Shown here: in pieces, positions 8,001 to 16,003 of the stretch | Position numbering within the stretch: the stretch's first letter is position 1 | Layout of the letters: every line of letters starts with the position of its first letter | Source: Alteromonas sp. ASW11-130 | GTDB lineage: Bacteria > Pseudomonadota > Gammaproteobacteria > Enterobacterales > Alteromonadaceae | Reading direction: 5' to 3' | NCBI RefSeq assembly: GCF_026183735.1 | Contig: NZ_JAPFRE010000004.1 | Coordinates: forward strand, 1-64,000 | DNA length: 64,000 nt | The notes under the pieces: generated by a model | Told to the model about the DNA's origin: nothing | Database searches by the model: none | Seen by the model: the letters and a program-made list of their open reading frames with translations, nothing else | Translations under genes and position numbers: made by a program

Positions 8001-8571
8001 ATTCTTTTTTCGAAATATCGGTATTTCGCCGAAGTCAAAATATTCTAAAGATCAAGCGGTCACCCTGATTTGGGAGTATTCTAAGCCCTTCGTAACTTCC
8101 TTAAATTCATTAATAATAACGACATCGCAGAAAGAGTTTTTATACCAAATTGAGCGAGGGAAAAAATGCTATTTGTTGCCGGGCGATTGGAGAGAGCCGA
8201 AGTTTTCCCCTACGTGCAGTGAGATGCATCGAGCCAGTATGGCGATTATAGCTTCATTTACAAACGAAAAAATTATTGGCTTCTTATCCCCCCTTATGGT
8301 CTACGATAAGCGCCAAGTCTCTGAACATTACGACCTTTCCGCTTTGACGGGTTTCTACATGTACCAGTTCGGAGTGCATTTAATAGCTCTTTCTCGCACT
8401 ACCTTAAATAACGATGAGTTGGTTTTGATTGATGGTACGAAAGCAATGTTAATCCCCAGACCTATTGAAGAAAAAGATTTGGTCAGTTATTTCGTTTCAG
8501 AAGAAGTATACTCAGCGACTAAGTGTAAAGTGTCTGATATTTATAATAGTTTGGTGAATAAGTGTGAATAA
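5095..8571 (+). CDS. Giant Maf-type flagellin glycosylation protein (DUF115/MptE-like)
   Basis: This 1158-residue protein belongs to the motility-associated factor family, which transfers nonulosonic acids such as pseudaminic acid to flagellin. The central DUF115/MptE-like domain starts near residue 555 with the glycine-rich motif IVGNGPSLDN (560-569). Upstream are two related copies of the family's N-terminal domain. NLAAFQRFMP (34-43) matches NLAAFKKFIP (291-300), and VLGIGG (142-147) matches LFGIGTG (404-410). Each glycine motif is followed by an acidic EP pair (YEPES; CEPNR). Typical Maf proteins are 600-800 residues, so the duplication and a long C-terminal region (about 800-1158) explain the size. 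It lies 6 bases after the FliT-like gene and overlaps pseB by 8 bases. The family is secure; the exact substrate is inferred from the pse genes. Confidence 0.85.
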   Translation: MLKNVFFHVDEDKEVQNAIERQASPQILQRERKNLAAFQRFMPPVYDQIFKINNNHISILCNQHSEMNIIDTAEGRTFYGLNPQAEVAQQIDQFSQRALTFTLHADKEQDIGESNISGIDSSLAQKLYASQPASSHIPVLVVLGIGGAMHLPELVKRYQIDHLVIYEPESAYFKCSLAIADWQSMLTLAAEKNTAIYMMLGENGKTLADNLTELSSVAKFDQFTLYKHYNHPVFDELVNMLCELSWEAFKKQTVKPKPITRPEQYLVDFTYPINLSEWSRTKLDIAKFKHNLAAFKKFIPDLYDEFQHYYPEFWFPVANDDGQVNMLHVETMTPFYSDDPQAENAKSIEVFKKFPNNDGLVLNFTGQKLKPYLHYQMVAEVDEVLKEVEEEQRSLPESVKAIILFGIGTGYGFEQLSNENRLEKVFICEPNRDFFYASLFAIDWHDILEKIEREDKRIYLNIGDDGTHLIEDLLTQFHTVGPYLLASTFFYQGYYNKYLTRAIQNLREQLQVIVSLGDYFDHSKYCIAHTRWGMENEIPVLKRDAQQYLTADDKDTPVFIVGNGPSLDNLIDLVEEYKDQAIIISCGTALKTLYKHGITPDFHAEIESNRATYDWTVRVGDLDYLKSITLLSCNGIHPETCGLFKDVYIAFKEGESATVAVSKLFDEFPYTKLQHAYPTVTNFVANFFTEVGFTQLYLIGVDLGFIDVKHHHSKMSGYYSEEGEELFDFAASIHTSLRIEGNFRPFVETKYEFKLAITLLEKALMKAKDVYNLNDGAKIRGANPLIKDHVLLSGAKNDKNATLAKVLKKCFHILPTQTFIESFESTFSKPQLVSEMKVLIELFDAPSKEIAEIERLIEVQRNKAISSYFNNKSLLFYYLNGSINFISSVLMKTANLKDTESALRLTEKVKQCWRNYLSQYLAILEHAERDFCHISSVENERRQILLTHYFENNSVCIDTLPAENTVFTEFFFRNIGISPKSKYSKDQAVTLIWEYSKPFVTSLNSLIITTSQKEFLYQIERGKKCYLLPGDWREPKFSPTCSEMHRASMAIIASFTNEKIIGFLSPLMVYDKRQVSEHYDLSALTGFYMYQFGVHLIALSRTTLNNDELVLIDGTKAMLIPRPIEEKDLVSYFVSEEVYSATKCKVSDIYNSLVNKCE

Positions 8572-9568
8572 TTTTGACGGTCGTTCCATCCTTATAACAG
8601 GCGGAACAGGGTCTTTCGGAAAACGATTCGTAAGATACTTATTAGCGAAGTCTGATCCCATGAAGATCATCATCTACTCTAGAGACGAACTAAAACAATA
8701 CGAGATGCAACAGAAGTTCAGTGAGCCATGCATGCGCTACTTCATTGGCGACGTCAGAGATAAAGAGCGCCTCAAAACTGCCATGCAAGGTGTGGATTAT
8801 GTGGTTCACGCTGCCGCCTTGAAACAAGTTCCCGCCGCTGAATATAATCCAAATGAATGTATTAAAACGAATATAAATGGTGCACAGAATGTTATTGATG
8901 CGGCCATAGCGTGCAATGTGTCAAGAGTGATTGCGTTATCTACCGACAAGGCAGCCAACCCGGTTAACTTATATGGGGCAACAAAACTTGCTTCTGACAA
9001 ATTGTTCGTAGCAGCAAATAATATTTCAGGTGCCAAAGGGCCACGCTTTTCGGTAGTTCGTTATGGGAATGTAGTGGGGTCTCGCGGTTCAGTTGTTCCT
9101 CTTTATAGAAAAATGATACGGGATGGAGTTGAAAAGCTTCCTGTAACACATGCGGAAATGACACGATTCTGGATTACATTGGATGAGGGAGTTGAATTTG
9201 TGGTTAAAAATTTTGACCGCATGCAAGGTGGTGAAATCTTTGTGCCCAAGATCCCTTCAATTCGTATCTTAGATTTAGTTGAAGCGATGAGTGGTAGTCG
9301 AGAGCATGAATTAATTGGCATTCGTCCGGGTGAAAAGCTTCACGAGTTAATGGTGCCAGAAGAAATGGCTCATCATACGGTGGAATTTGACGATCATTAT
9401 GTCATCACCCCAGCTATAAAGTTTTTTGATAAGAATGTAAATTACCTTAAAAACAAAGCCGGAGAAAAAGGTAGGCCAGCAACTGACAAGTTTGAATATC
9501 ACTCCGGCAGGAATCCCTATTTCTTGTCAGTTAAAGAATTAAAAGAACTGGATAAAGTAACGGAATGA
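8564..9568 (+). CDS. pseB: UDP-GlcNAc 4,6-dehydratase (inverting), PseB
   Basis: First enzyme of pseudaminic acid synthesis. It converts UDP-GlcNAc to the 4-keto-6-deoxy-L-arabino sugar. The 334-residue SDR-type protein has the NAD(P) motif TGGTGSFG (12-19), the STDK motif (D128, K129) and the YGATK catalytic pair (Y137, K141) typical of PseB/FlaA1. The GTG start at 8564 overlaps the maf stop by 8 bases; the residues from here match the usual PseB N-terminus. It overlaps pseC by four bases. Alternative: a related capsule dehydratase, made unlikely by the full pse set downstream. Confidence 0.95.
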   Translation: MNNFDGRSILITGGTGSFGKRFVRYLLAKSDPMKIIIYSRDELKQYEMQQKFSEPCMRYFIGDVRDKERLKTAMQGVDYVVHAAALKQVPAAEYNPNECIKTNINGAQNVIDAAIACNVSRVIALSTDKAANPVNLYGATKLASDKLFVAANNISGAKGPRFSVVRYGNVVGSRGSVVPLYRKMIRDGVEKLPVTHAEMTRFWITLDEGVEFVVKNFDRMQGGEIFVPKIPSIRILDLVEAMSGSREHELIGIRPGEKLHELMVPEEMAHHTVEFDDHYVITPAIKFFDKNVNYLKNKAGEKGRPATDKFEYHSGRNPYFLSVKELKELDKVTE

Positions 9569-10710
9569 TTCCTTACGGTAGCCATGATATTCAGCAGTCA
9601 GATATTGATGCTGTAATTGATGTTCTAAAGAATGAGTTCTTAACTCAGGGTTCACAGGTTCCTGCTTTTGAACAGGCGCTATGTGATTACACAGGCGCTC
9701 ACTTTGCCGTGGCTGCTAACAGCGGCACTTCTGCATTACATATTGCGTGTTTGGCTGCGGGAGTGGGCCCAGGCGACTGGGTATGGACGTCTGTGAACTC
9801 GTTTGCCGCGTCAGCAAATTGTGCTCTTTACTGCGGTGCCCTTATTGATTTCGTGGATATAGATGCGCAAACGCGCAATATGTCTATCAGTGCGTTGAAA
9901 GAAAAACTCGCGAAAGCTGAAGATACCGGAACATTACCAAAAGCAGTTGTAGTGGTGCATTTTGCTGGAAGCAGCTGCGATATGAAAGCTATCAGCGCTA
10001 TTACCGAACCCTATGGTATTGCGCTCATAGAAGATGCTGCTCATGCGTTAGGAGGCGAAGACCACCAAGGTAATAAGGTAGGACGATGTACTTATTCAGA
10101 CATGACTATTTTAAGCTTTCATCCTGTTAAAGCTATTACGTCTGCTGAAGGTGGCGCTGTTACCACGAATTGCGAGGGCTTAAAGCAAAAACTCAAACTT
10201 TTTGCCTCCCATGGGATAACACGTGATTCTAAAGTGTTGAACACGGTGGATTTGGCTAAAGGCTGGTTTTATGCCCAAATCGAGTTAGGGTATAATTATC
10301 GACTAAGCGACTTACATGCTGTATTAGGTAAGAGTCAATTGGAAAGGTTGGATACTTATGTCTCAGCCCGGTTTGAAAAAGCGCAGTATTATCATCAACG
10401 ACTGTCTTCGCTACCCGTTAAACTTCCAATGTTAGACGTAAAAAGTGCCTGGCATTTGTATGTGGTAGAGCTAACTGAGCACAACCGACAAACTGTTTTC
10501 AATGTTCTTCGTGAAAACGGTGTTGGGGTTAATGTGCACTATATTCCTATCCATTTGCATCCTTATTATCAAAAGCTTGGGTTTAAAAAAGGTCAATTCC
10601 CAATAGCAGAGCGGTATTATAACAATGCGTTAAGTTTGCCTTTGTATCCAACTTTATGTCAGTCAGATCAGGATTATGTAATTGCTCAGCTTGAAAAGGA
10701 ATTGACATGA
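9565..10710 (+). CDS. pseC: PLP-dependent UDP-4-keto sugar aminotransferase, PseC
   Basis: Second step of the pathway. It transaminates the PseB product at C4. The 381-residue DegT/DnrJ/EryC1/StrS-fold enzyme has the PLP phosphate-binding NSGTSALH region (52-59), the D of EDAAHALGG (near 157) and the Schiff-base lysine K189 in SFHPVKAITSAEGG. The start ATG overlaps the pseB stop (ATGA), and the stop overlaps pseF in the same way. Membership of the pse operon decides between PseC and other sugar aminotransferases. Confidence 0.95.
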   Translation: MIPYGSHDIQQSDIDAVIDVLKNEFLTQGSQVPAFEQALCDYTGAHFAVAANSGTSALHIACLAAGVGPGDWVWTSVNSFAASANCALYCGALIDFVDIDAQTRNMSISALKEKLAKAEDTGTLPKAVVVVHFAGSSCDMKAISAITEPYGIALIEDAAHALGGEDHQGNKVGRCTYSDMTILSFHPVKAITSAEGGAVTTNCEGLKQKLKLFASHGITRDSKVLNTVDLAKGWFYAQIELGYNYRLSDLHAVLGKSQLERLDTYVSARFEKAQYYHQRLSSLPVKLPMLDVKSAWHLYVVELTEHNRQTVFNVLRENGVGVNVHYIPIHLHPYYQKLGFKKGQFPIAERYYNNALSLPLYPTLCQSDQDYVIAQLEKELT

Positions 10711-11396
10711 ACATAGCCGTTATTCCAGCCCGGGGAGGCAGTAAGCGAATTAAAAATAAAAACATCAAAGCTTTTGCAGATAAACCTCTCATAGCCTATT
10801 CATTGGAAGCGGCAGTTAAATGCAAGCAATTTGATGAGATTATTGTTTCAACAGACTCGGATGATATCACTGCTATTGCCAAAGAGTGGGGGGCAACTTA
10901 TATAATTAACCGCCCGACCGAACTGGCTGACGATTTCACCGGTACTACGCCCGTTGTTCAGCATGCTATAAAAGAATACGAAAGCGAACATCAAGCGGTT
11001 GAATTCGTTTGTTGTATTTATGCAACTGCACCTTTTTTAAGTGCAGAGTATTTACTGAAAGGCTTTGAACAGCTTAAACAAGATAAACAAAAACAGTTCG
11101 CATTTTCAGTGACTACCTTCGACTTTCCCATTCAAAGAGCCATAAGACTTAAAGACGGGGGAGTTGAACCTATTGACCATACACAAATAGGCAAACGCTC
11201 GCAGGATTTGGAAGAGTGCTACCACGATGCGGGGCAATTTTATTGGGGCCGCAAAGATGCATTCTTGTCAGGCGCCCATACTTTTGCACATCACAGTATA
11301 CCTGTCATACTTCCTAGGTACCTTGTTCAGGATATTGATACGCCAGAAGATTGGCAGCGTGCTGAACTCATGTATAAGGCATATATTGAAGGATAA
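10707..11396 (+). CDS. pseF: CMP-pseudaminic acid synthetase PseF
   Basis: Last step of the pathway. It activates pseudaminic acid with CTP to CMP-Pse, the donor for Maf. The 229-residue protein shows the nucleotidyltransferase start IAVIPARGGSKRIKNKNI (residues 3-20), common to NeuA-type cytidylyltransferases. Further typical segments are STDSDDI and the C-terminal DIDTPEDW. It overlaps pseC by four bases and is followed two bases later by a GT9-like gene. In gene order it precedes the enzymes of the middle steps. Confidence 0.95.
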   Translation: MNIAVIPARGGSKRIKNKNIKAFADKPLIAYSLEAAVKCKQFDEIIVSTDSDDITAIAKEWGATYIINRPTELADDFTGTTPVVQHAIKEYESEHQAVEFVCCIYATAPFLSAEYLLKGFEQLKQDKQKQFAFSVTTFDFPIQRAIRLKDGGVEPIDHTQIGKRSQDLEECYHDAGQFYWGRKDAFLSGAHTFAHHSIPVILPRYLVQDIDTPEDWQRAELMYKAYIEG

Positions 11397-11398
11397 CC

Positions 11399-12370
11399 AT
11401 GGCTGAGAAGATACTCGTCATCAGAATGATGGAAAGCTACGACGTTGCGGCAATTGGTATACCAGCAGTCAGGCATATGAAACGCTGCTTTCCCGATGCT
11501 GAAATTCACTTTCTTACCTTCGCAGAAGGAAGTGAAATTATGCAGCTAGCTGAACCTGAATTGACAGTATTGGGTTTGGATAAAGCCGATTGGCCAGAGA
11601 ATTTTGTTGCTGCGATGGAAGTGTTTCTTGAATTGGCTGAAATAGTTAGTTCCCACAACTATACGGAAATTATCAATCTCGATACGTGGTTTATGCCTTG
11701 TTTTTTAGCGAGATTCCTAAAAGATGCCGGTGCGCCCGTAATAGGTAATACACTTAACAGATCAGTACAAGATATTATCGATGATTTTAAGCAGCAGTCA
11801 TTGTCGTCTGATTATGTCAATATCACTGAGAAGTATATCCAAAGTTCTTGGTCGGGTATGCATTCGTGGTTTGAAAACTGGTGGTTACACGGAGAACCGC
11901 CTGAAGGAGGGTATCCCGAATACTATTTACGCCGGTGCTGCGGTTTCGCCGATATAGAAATGGACAGACAAATTGACGTTACAGCAGACCCTCAAATAGC
12001 CTCGAAGCCTGGTAAAACTATAGCATTGGCGGTGGACGGTGTCTCTTCTACCGACTGTTATCCTGCTTCCACCGAGCTGGCGTCGAAGCTAGAAGAAAAG
12101 GGATTCAATGTATACAAAGAAGTTGATGGAAGTGACAGCGTTAAGCAGAAGCTTAGTAAATTAAAAGCCTGTGACTTATTAGTTTCTATCCCTTCGGGAG
12201 CGCAATGGTTCGCAGCAGCAGTCGATGTTCCCGTTTTATTGATCAGTGGTCACATAGATCCTCAGACAATTATGCCCGACTATGCGACAGATGTGAGCGA
12301 CCAACCTATATCTGTGGATAATCTGGTAGAGGGCATAACTGATATTGTAGAAGGAAAGACAGATGCATGA
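11399..12370 (+). CDS. GT9-like (heptosyltransferase-fold) protein in the pse operon
   Basis: This 323-residue protein starts with a pattern like ADP-heptose:LPS heptosyltransferases (GT9): ILVIRMMESYD, then GIPAVRHMKRCFPDAEIHFLT in two stretches (residues 5-42), where the family usually has ILVIR..GD...PA...L...P.A.I. The C-terminal half contains a second Rossmann-like segment (IALAVDG near 208; LVSIPSGAQWFAAAVDVPVLLI near 260-285), also GT9-like. The family's catalytic Asp is not obvious and no heptose genes are nearby. It lies between pseF and pseI with a 2-base gap and an 8-base overlap, so it is part of the operon. It may be a flagellin glycosyltransferase or a modifier; the function is unproven. 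Confidence 0.65.
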   Translation: MAEKILVIRMMESYDVAAIGIPAVRHMKRCFPDAEIHFLTFAEGSEIMQLAEPELTVLGLDKADWPENFVAAMEVFLELAEIVSSHNYTEIINLDTWFMPCFLARFLKDAGAPVIGNTLNRSVQDIIDDFKQQSLSSDYVNITEKYIQSSWSGMHSWFENWWLHGEPPEGGYPEYYLRRCCGFADIEMDRQIDVTADPQIASKPGKTIALAVDGVSSTDCYPASTELASKLEEKGFNVYKEVDGSDSVKQKLSKLKACDLLVSIPSGAQWFAAAVDVPVLLISGHIDPQTIMPDYATDVSDQPISVDNLVEGITDIVEGKTDA

Positions 12371-13418
12371 TACCCGCATAGGGAAGCGGTTTATAGGTCC
12401 TAGTGAGCCTCCGTTCATTATTGCAGAATTAAGTGGTAACCACAGTCAGGATTTTGACTTGGCAAAAAAGATGGTCGAAGCGGCGGCCAAATCGGGGGCT
12501 CATGCAATAAAATTGCAGACCTATACAGCCGATTCCATGACACTAGACATAGAAAACGATGAATTTGTCATTCAAGAAGAAGACAATTTGTGGCGCGGTG
12601 AATCGTTACACGCCTTATATAAAAAAGCGGCAACGCCTTACGAATGGCATGAGCCATTATTTAAATTGGCTAACTCGCTTGGAATGGTGGCCTTTAGTTC
12701 GCCTTTCGATGCAGACGCTGTAGATTTTTTGGATAATTTAAACGTTCCATGCTTTAAGATCGCCTCTTTTGAGTTAACCGACATTCCTTTGATAGCCTAT
12801 GCCGCCAGTAAGGGAAAACCCTTAATAATGTCTACCGGGATGGCAAGTTTGCAAGAAATTGAAATGGCTGTCGCATGCGCTAAACACAATGGCTGCGATG
12901 ATATTATTTTATTAAAGTGTACTAGTACCTATCCTGCCGATCCGGGTAATTCAAACTTAATGACAATACCTAACATGCGTGATGCCTTCGGCTGTCAAGT
13001 CGGGCTTAGCGATCATACCGGTGGCATTGGTGTGGCCGTTGCCTCTACGGCGTTAGGCGCTACCGTCATAGAAAAGCATTTTGTACTTGACCGTAACGCG
13101 GGAGGGGTCGATGCTGCGTTTTCTCTAGAACCCGCCGAACTGTCGCAGCTTGTCACCGAGACTGAACGCGCATGGCTGGCACTTGGGCATGTGCGCTACG
13201 GCGCAACGGGTGCAGAAGAAAAATCTAAACAATATAGACGTTCGGTGTATGTGTCTCGTGATATGGATGCGGGGGAAAGCTTTTCAGAAAAAAATCTTAA
13301 AGTAGTTCGCCCCGCATTTGGTTTAGCGCCCTGCCATTTCGCCTCCCTAATGGGAAAGAAAGCCGCGACAGCGTTAAAAAAAGGCACAGCCCTGAAGTGG
13401 GAGCAGGTTGTTTCTTGA
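12363..13418 (+). CDS. pseI: Pseudaminic acid synthase PseI
   Basis: It condenses 2,4-diacetamido-trideoxy-altrose with phosphoenolpyruvate to pseudaminic acid. The 351-residue protein has the NeuB-type TIM barrel (about 15-265), with FIIAELSGNHSQD, IKLQTYT, SSPFD, the FKIAS strand and LSDHTGGIG. A C-terminal SAF/antifreeze-like domain follows (about 290-345). The start ATG overlaps the preceding gene by 8 bases. The pse neighbours, rather than the barrel alone, separate PseI from NeuB and LegI. Confidence 0.95.
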   Translation: MHDTRIGKRFIGPSEPPFIIAELSGNHSQDFDLAKKMVEAAAKSGAHAIKLQTYTADSMTLDIENDEFVIQEEDNLWRGESLHALYKKAATPYEWHEPLFKLANSLGMVAFSSPFDADAVDFLDNLNVPCFKIASFELTDIPLIAYAASKGKPLIMSTGMASLQEIEMAVACAKHNGCDDIILLKCTSTYPADPGNSNLMTIPNMRDAFGCQVGLSDHTGGIGVAVASTALGATVIEKHFVLDRNAGGVDAAFSLEPAELSQLVTETERAWLALGHVRYGATGAEEKSKQYRRSVYVSRDMDAGESFSEKNLKVVRPAFGLAPCHFASLMGKKAATALKKGTALKWEQVVS

Positions 13419-14425
13419 GACCTTTGTTGTTTAGAGTATTGGCATCTGAAAAAACTGGAACCGGCCATCTTATGCGAAGTCTGGCGCTTGCTCAGGCTGC
13501 AGAAAGTTGTGATATTCCAAGTATCTTTTTATTAGACACGCATGCCAGCCTAATTGCGCGCAAAAGGCATGACTGGAATTATCAAATTATTTCGGTTCCA
13601 GCAAATTTATCAGTATCGAACGAAGGTAAATGGATTGCAGAGCAAGCTGATGAACACGATGCAGCAGCGCTTATATTCGATGGCTATACTTTTTCCCCTG
13701 ATGTTTTAAAAAATAGCCATCATTCCAACCGCTGTGTGGTGTTAATGGATGATGGCATGACATCCTTGACCCATTTAGCCGATATTATCGTCGACCCGAC
13801 AGCCAAAGAAAGAACATCAACCGAACAGCAAGTATTTTGTTACGGAAGTAAGTACAGGTTACTGCGAAGAGAGTTTACCACTCTTTCACCGAAGCTTATT
13901 AAAGAAAGAAATGGCATTGCGCTAAACCTTGGCGGAAGCGATCCTAAAAACCTAACAATTCACCTACTAAAAGCTATTTCTAATCGCCTTCCTGATGTGC
14001 CTATTCGAGTCGTGACAGGGCCAGCCTATTCTAGATTGACGGAGTTAGACAGTTGTGTAGCAAGCTTACCCAATCCAATTCAACATATACATAACTGTCA
14101 GGACATGAGTGAAGTGTGGAATAACGCTAAATTAGCTATTAGCGCAGCGGGTGGAAGTCAATTTGAGCTGGGGGTATGTGCCACCCCTTCAATCTTGGTA
14201 GTTGTTGCGAAAAATCAGAAACAAGCGACAAAAGCAGCCACCATGGAAGGATGGGCAACAGCGTTTGATTGCATTAAAACCATTCCCATCGATGCAATTG
14301 CTAAGCAGGTTCAAACTTTGTTGGACGCAGATCTCCAAGCCATGTCAGATAGAGCTAAGGGGTTATATGATGCCGAGGGGGCAATGAGGCTTTTAAACAA
14401 TATTGCAGAATACGAAAATGATTAA
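13415..14425 (+). CDS. pseG: UDP-2,4-diacetamido-2,4,6-trideoxy-altrose hydrolase PseG
   Basis: It removes UDP from the activated sugar before the PseI step. The protein of 336 residues is a GT-B-fold enzyme with the N-terminal motif ASEKTGTGHLMRSLAL carrying the catalytic His. Its C-terminal UDP-binding region includes LNLGGSDPKN (near 175) and SAAGGSQFELG (near 245). I set the start at TTG 13415, which overlaps the pseI stop (TTGA) and gives the family's usual N-terminus. GTG 13397 is a longer alternative lying within pseI. Confidence 0.92.
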   Translation: MRPLLFRVLASEKTGTGHLMRSLALAQAAESCDIPSIFLLDTHASLIARKRHDWNYQIISVPANLSVSNEGKWIAEQADEHDAAALIFDGYTFSPDVLKNSHHSNRCVVLMDDGMTSLTHLADIIVDPTAKERTSTEQQVFCYGSKYRLLRREFTTLSPKLIKERNGIALNLGGSDPKNLTIHLLKAISNRLPDVPIRVVTGPAYSRLTELDSCVASLPNPIQHIHNCQDMSEVWNNAKLAISAAGGSQFELGVCATPSILVVVAKNQKQATKAATMEGWATAFDCIKTIPIDAIAKQVQTLLDADLQAMSDRAKGLYDAEGAMRLLNNIAEYEND

Positions 14426-15002
14426 GGTTTTTGACTCGGCGAAAGGCCCTGTAATTAAGGGATATCAAATTTGTTTAAGACCCGTTGTCGAAAGCGATCT
14501 AGCCACTCTTCAGGCATGGCGCAACAGCGATGCGGTTCGTCAGCAAATGCTCTCGACCGAATTAGTTTCGAGTGAACAACAGCAAGCTTGGTTTAATAAA
14601 ATTCAGCGCGATGACTCACAACGACATTGGGTAGTAGAATACAAAGACCAAGCCATTGGAGCGACGAATATTAAAGCCCGTTTTCATGGCGAGACGGTAG
14701 AACATGCAACAGTTTTAGAACCTGGACTTTATATTGGCCATCCTGATTATCAAGGCAACATTATTGCTTTTGCACCTACCCTTGCATTGTATGACTATTG
14801 TTTTTCACATCTATCGGTTGAAACATTTTTTGCGGTTGTAAAGGCTGAAAACAGAGCGGCGCTTAAGTATAATCAGCAACTAGGCTATGAAGTCATCAAA
14901 AATGCAGAATTAATTGATTTAAACTTGCAAAAAGAAGAGTTTGAACGGCACACTGCGTTACTTAGGCGGCTGCTATCGAGACCGTCAAGTAAAAACCGAT
15001 AA
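14418..15002 (+). CDS. pseH: GNAT N-acetyltransferase PseH
   Basis: It acetylates the C4 amino group of the PseC product using acetyl-CoA. The protein of 194 residues has a GNAT fold, with ICLRPVVESDLATLQAWRNS at the N-terminus and the acetyl-CoA loop region near YQGNIIAFAPTLAL. NRAALKYNQQLGYE near the C-terminus is characteristic of RimJ/PseH types. The ATG at 14418 overlaps pseG by 8 bases; an in-frame TTG at 14403 is possible. With it, all six Pse enzymes are present in one operon. Confidence 0.9.
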   Translation: MIKVFDSAKGPVIKGYQICLRPVVESDLATLQAWRNSDAVRQQMLSTELVSSEQQQAWFNKIQRDDSQRHWVVEYKDQAIGATNIKARFHGETVEHATVLEPGLYIGHPDYQGNIIAFAPTLALYDYCFSHLSVETFFAVVKAENRAALKYNQQLGYEVIKNAELIDLNLQKEEFERHTALLRRLLSRPSSKNR

Positions 15003-15012
15003 GGTCTAAATT

Positions 15013-15252
15013 GTGGATAATAACGAAAAACTAAAGCAAGTATTCTGTCAAGCATTGGGCATTGAGGCTGATCAGGTAACCGATAGTTTAACCTATAATA
15101 CCATCGAAGAGTGGGATTCAACCGCGCACATGATCTTAGTGGCAGAGTTAGAAGATACATTTGATGTCATGCTGGATACCGACGATATCATAGACATGAG
15201 CACAGTCGGTAAAGCAAAAGAAATTTTGGCAAAATATGAAGTCCAATTCTAA
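15013..15252 (+). CDS. Acyl carrier protein of the flagellin operon
   Basis: This 79-residue acidic helical protein has the acyl carrier pattern, with the phosphopantetheine serine at S36 in EEWDSTAHM (usual DSL becomes DST). It is a dedicated carrier rather than the housekeeping AcpP, which normally sits by fabD/fabG/fabF. The GTG start lies 8 bases after AAGG. It is followed, with a 17-base overlap, by an SDR reductase and then an AMP-forming ligase, so it probably carries the acyl group that the module activates and reduces. The acyl substrate is unknown. Confidence 0.85.
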   Translation: MDNNEKLKQVFCQALGIEADQVTDSLTYNTIEEWDSTAHMILVAELEDTFDVMLDTDDIIDMSTVGKAKEILAKYEVQF

Positions 15253-16003
15253 CGTAAGTCCCCTCTCTGGTAAGTCTGTCCTAGTAACCGGGGCAACAGG
15301 TGAAATCGGACAGGCGATTGTTGCTTCGTGTCTGAGCCTCGGTGCTGCTGTATTCGCTAACGCCCGAGATGAAGATAAACTGGCGCCGCTGCTCGAAACC
15401 TGGTCCGGTAAGGTTATACCACTTATATACGATGTGACGGATGAAAGAGTGGTGAAAGAACAGTTTCGTCAGATTCAAAAGATGCAGATGCAGTCGGATA
15501 TAGGGCCATTGCATGGACTAGTAAACAACGCTGGTGTAATGTTTGAAGCGCCTATTACGGTTAGCTTAATGGATAAGCTAAAAGAGCAGTTAAATATTAA
15601 CTTTTTAGCGCCGTACCAACATATGCAACTAGCCTGTCGACTAATGGCGAGACAGCGAAAAGGCTCAATTGTTAATATACTTTCACAAGTCGGCGAACTG
15701 GGGAGCTCAGGAATGAGCGCGTATGCCTCAAGTAAAGCAGCGCTAAAAGGAGCCACTGTTTCCCTCGCGAAGGAACTAGCTCCTGTGGGAATTCGTGTAA
15801 ATGGTGTCGCGCCTGGTTTCATCGAAACGGCTATGACAAAACACTATGACCAAGAGAAACGCGATAATGTCACGCAGCGAATTGTAATGAAACGCACAGG
15901 TAAACCTGGGGATGTGGCTAAAGCCGTCGCGTTTTTGTTGTCGGAACAATCTTCTTACACAACAGGGCATATTTTACCTGTTGACGGAGCCTTTACTCCA
16001 TAA
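15236..16003 (+). CDS. SDR-family reductase (FabG-like)
   Basis: This 255-residue classical short-chain dehydrogenase has the cofactor motif TGATGEIG (about 18-25), NNAG (near 97-100), a catalytic Ser in VNILSQVG and the YASSK pair (near 162-166). The C-terminal PVDGAF is typical. It resembles 3-oxoacyl-ACP reductases and overlaps the carrier protein gene, so an ACP-bound keto acid is a reasonable substrate; an aldehyde from the LuxC-like enzyme is an alternative. It shares one base with the ligase gene downstream. Confidence 0.85.
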   Translation: MKSNSNVSPLSGKSVLVTGATGEIGQAIVASCLSLGAAVFANARDEDKLAPLLETWSGKVIPLIYDVTDERVVKEQFRQIQKMQMQSDIGPLHGLVNNAGVMFEAPITVSLMDKLKEQLNINFLAPYQHMQLACRLMARQRKGSIVNILSQVGELGSSGMSAYASSKAALKGATVSLAKELAPVGIRVNGVAPGFIETAMTKHYDQEKRDNVTQRIVMKRTGKPGDVAKAVAFLLSEQSSYTTGHILPVDGAFTP

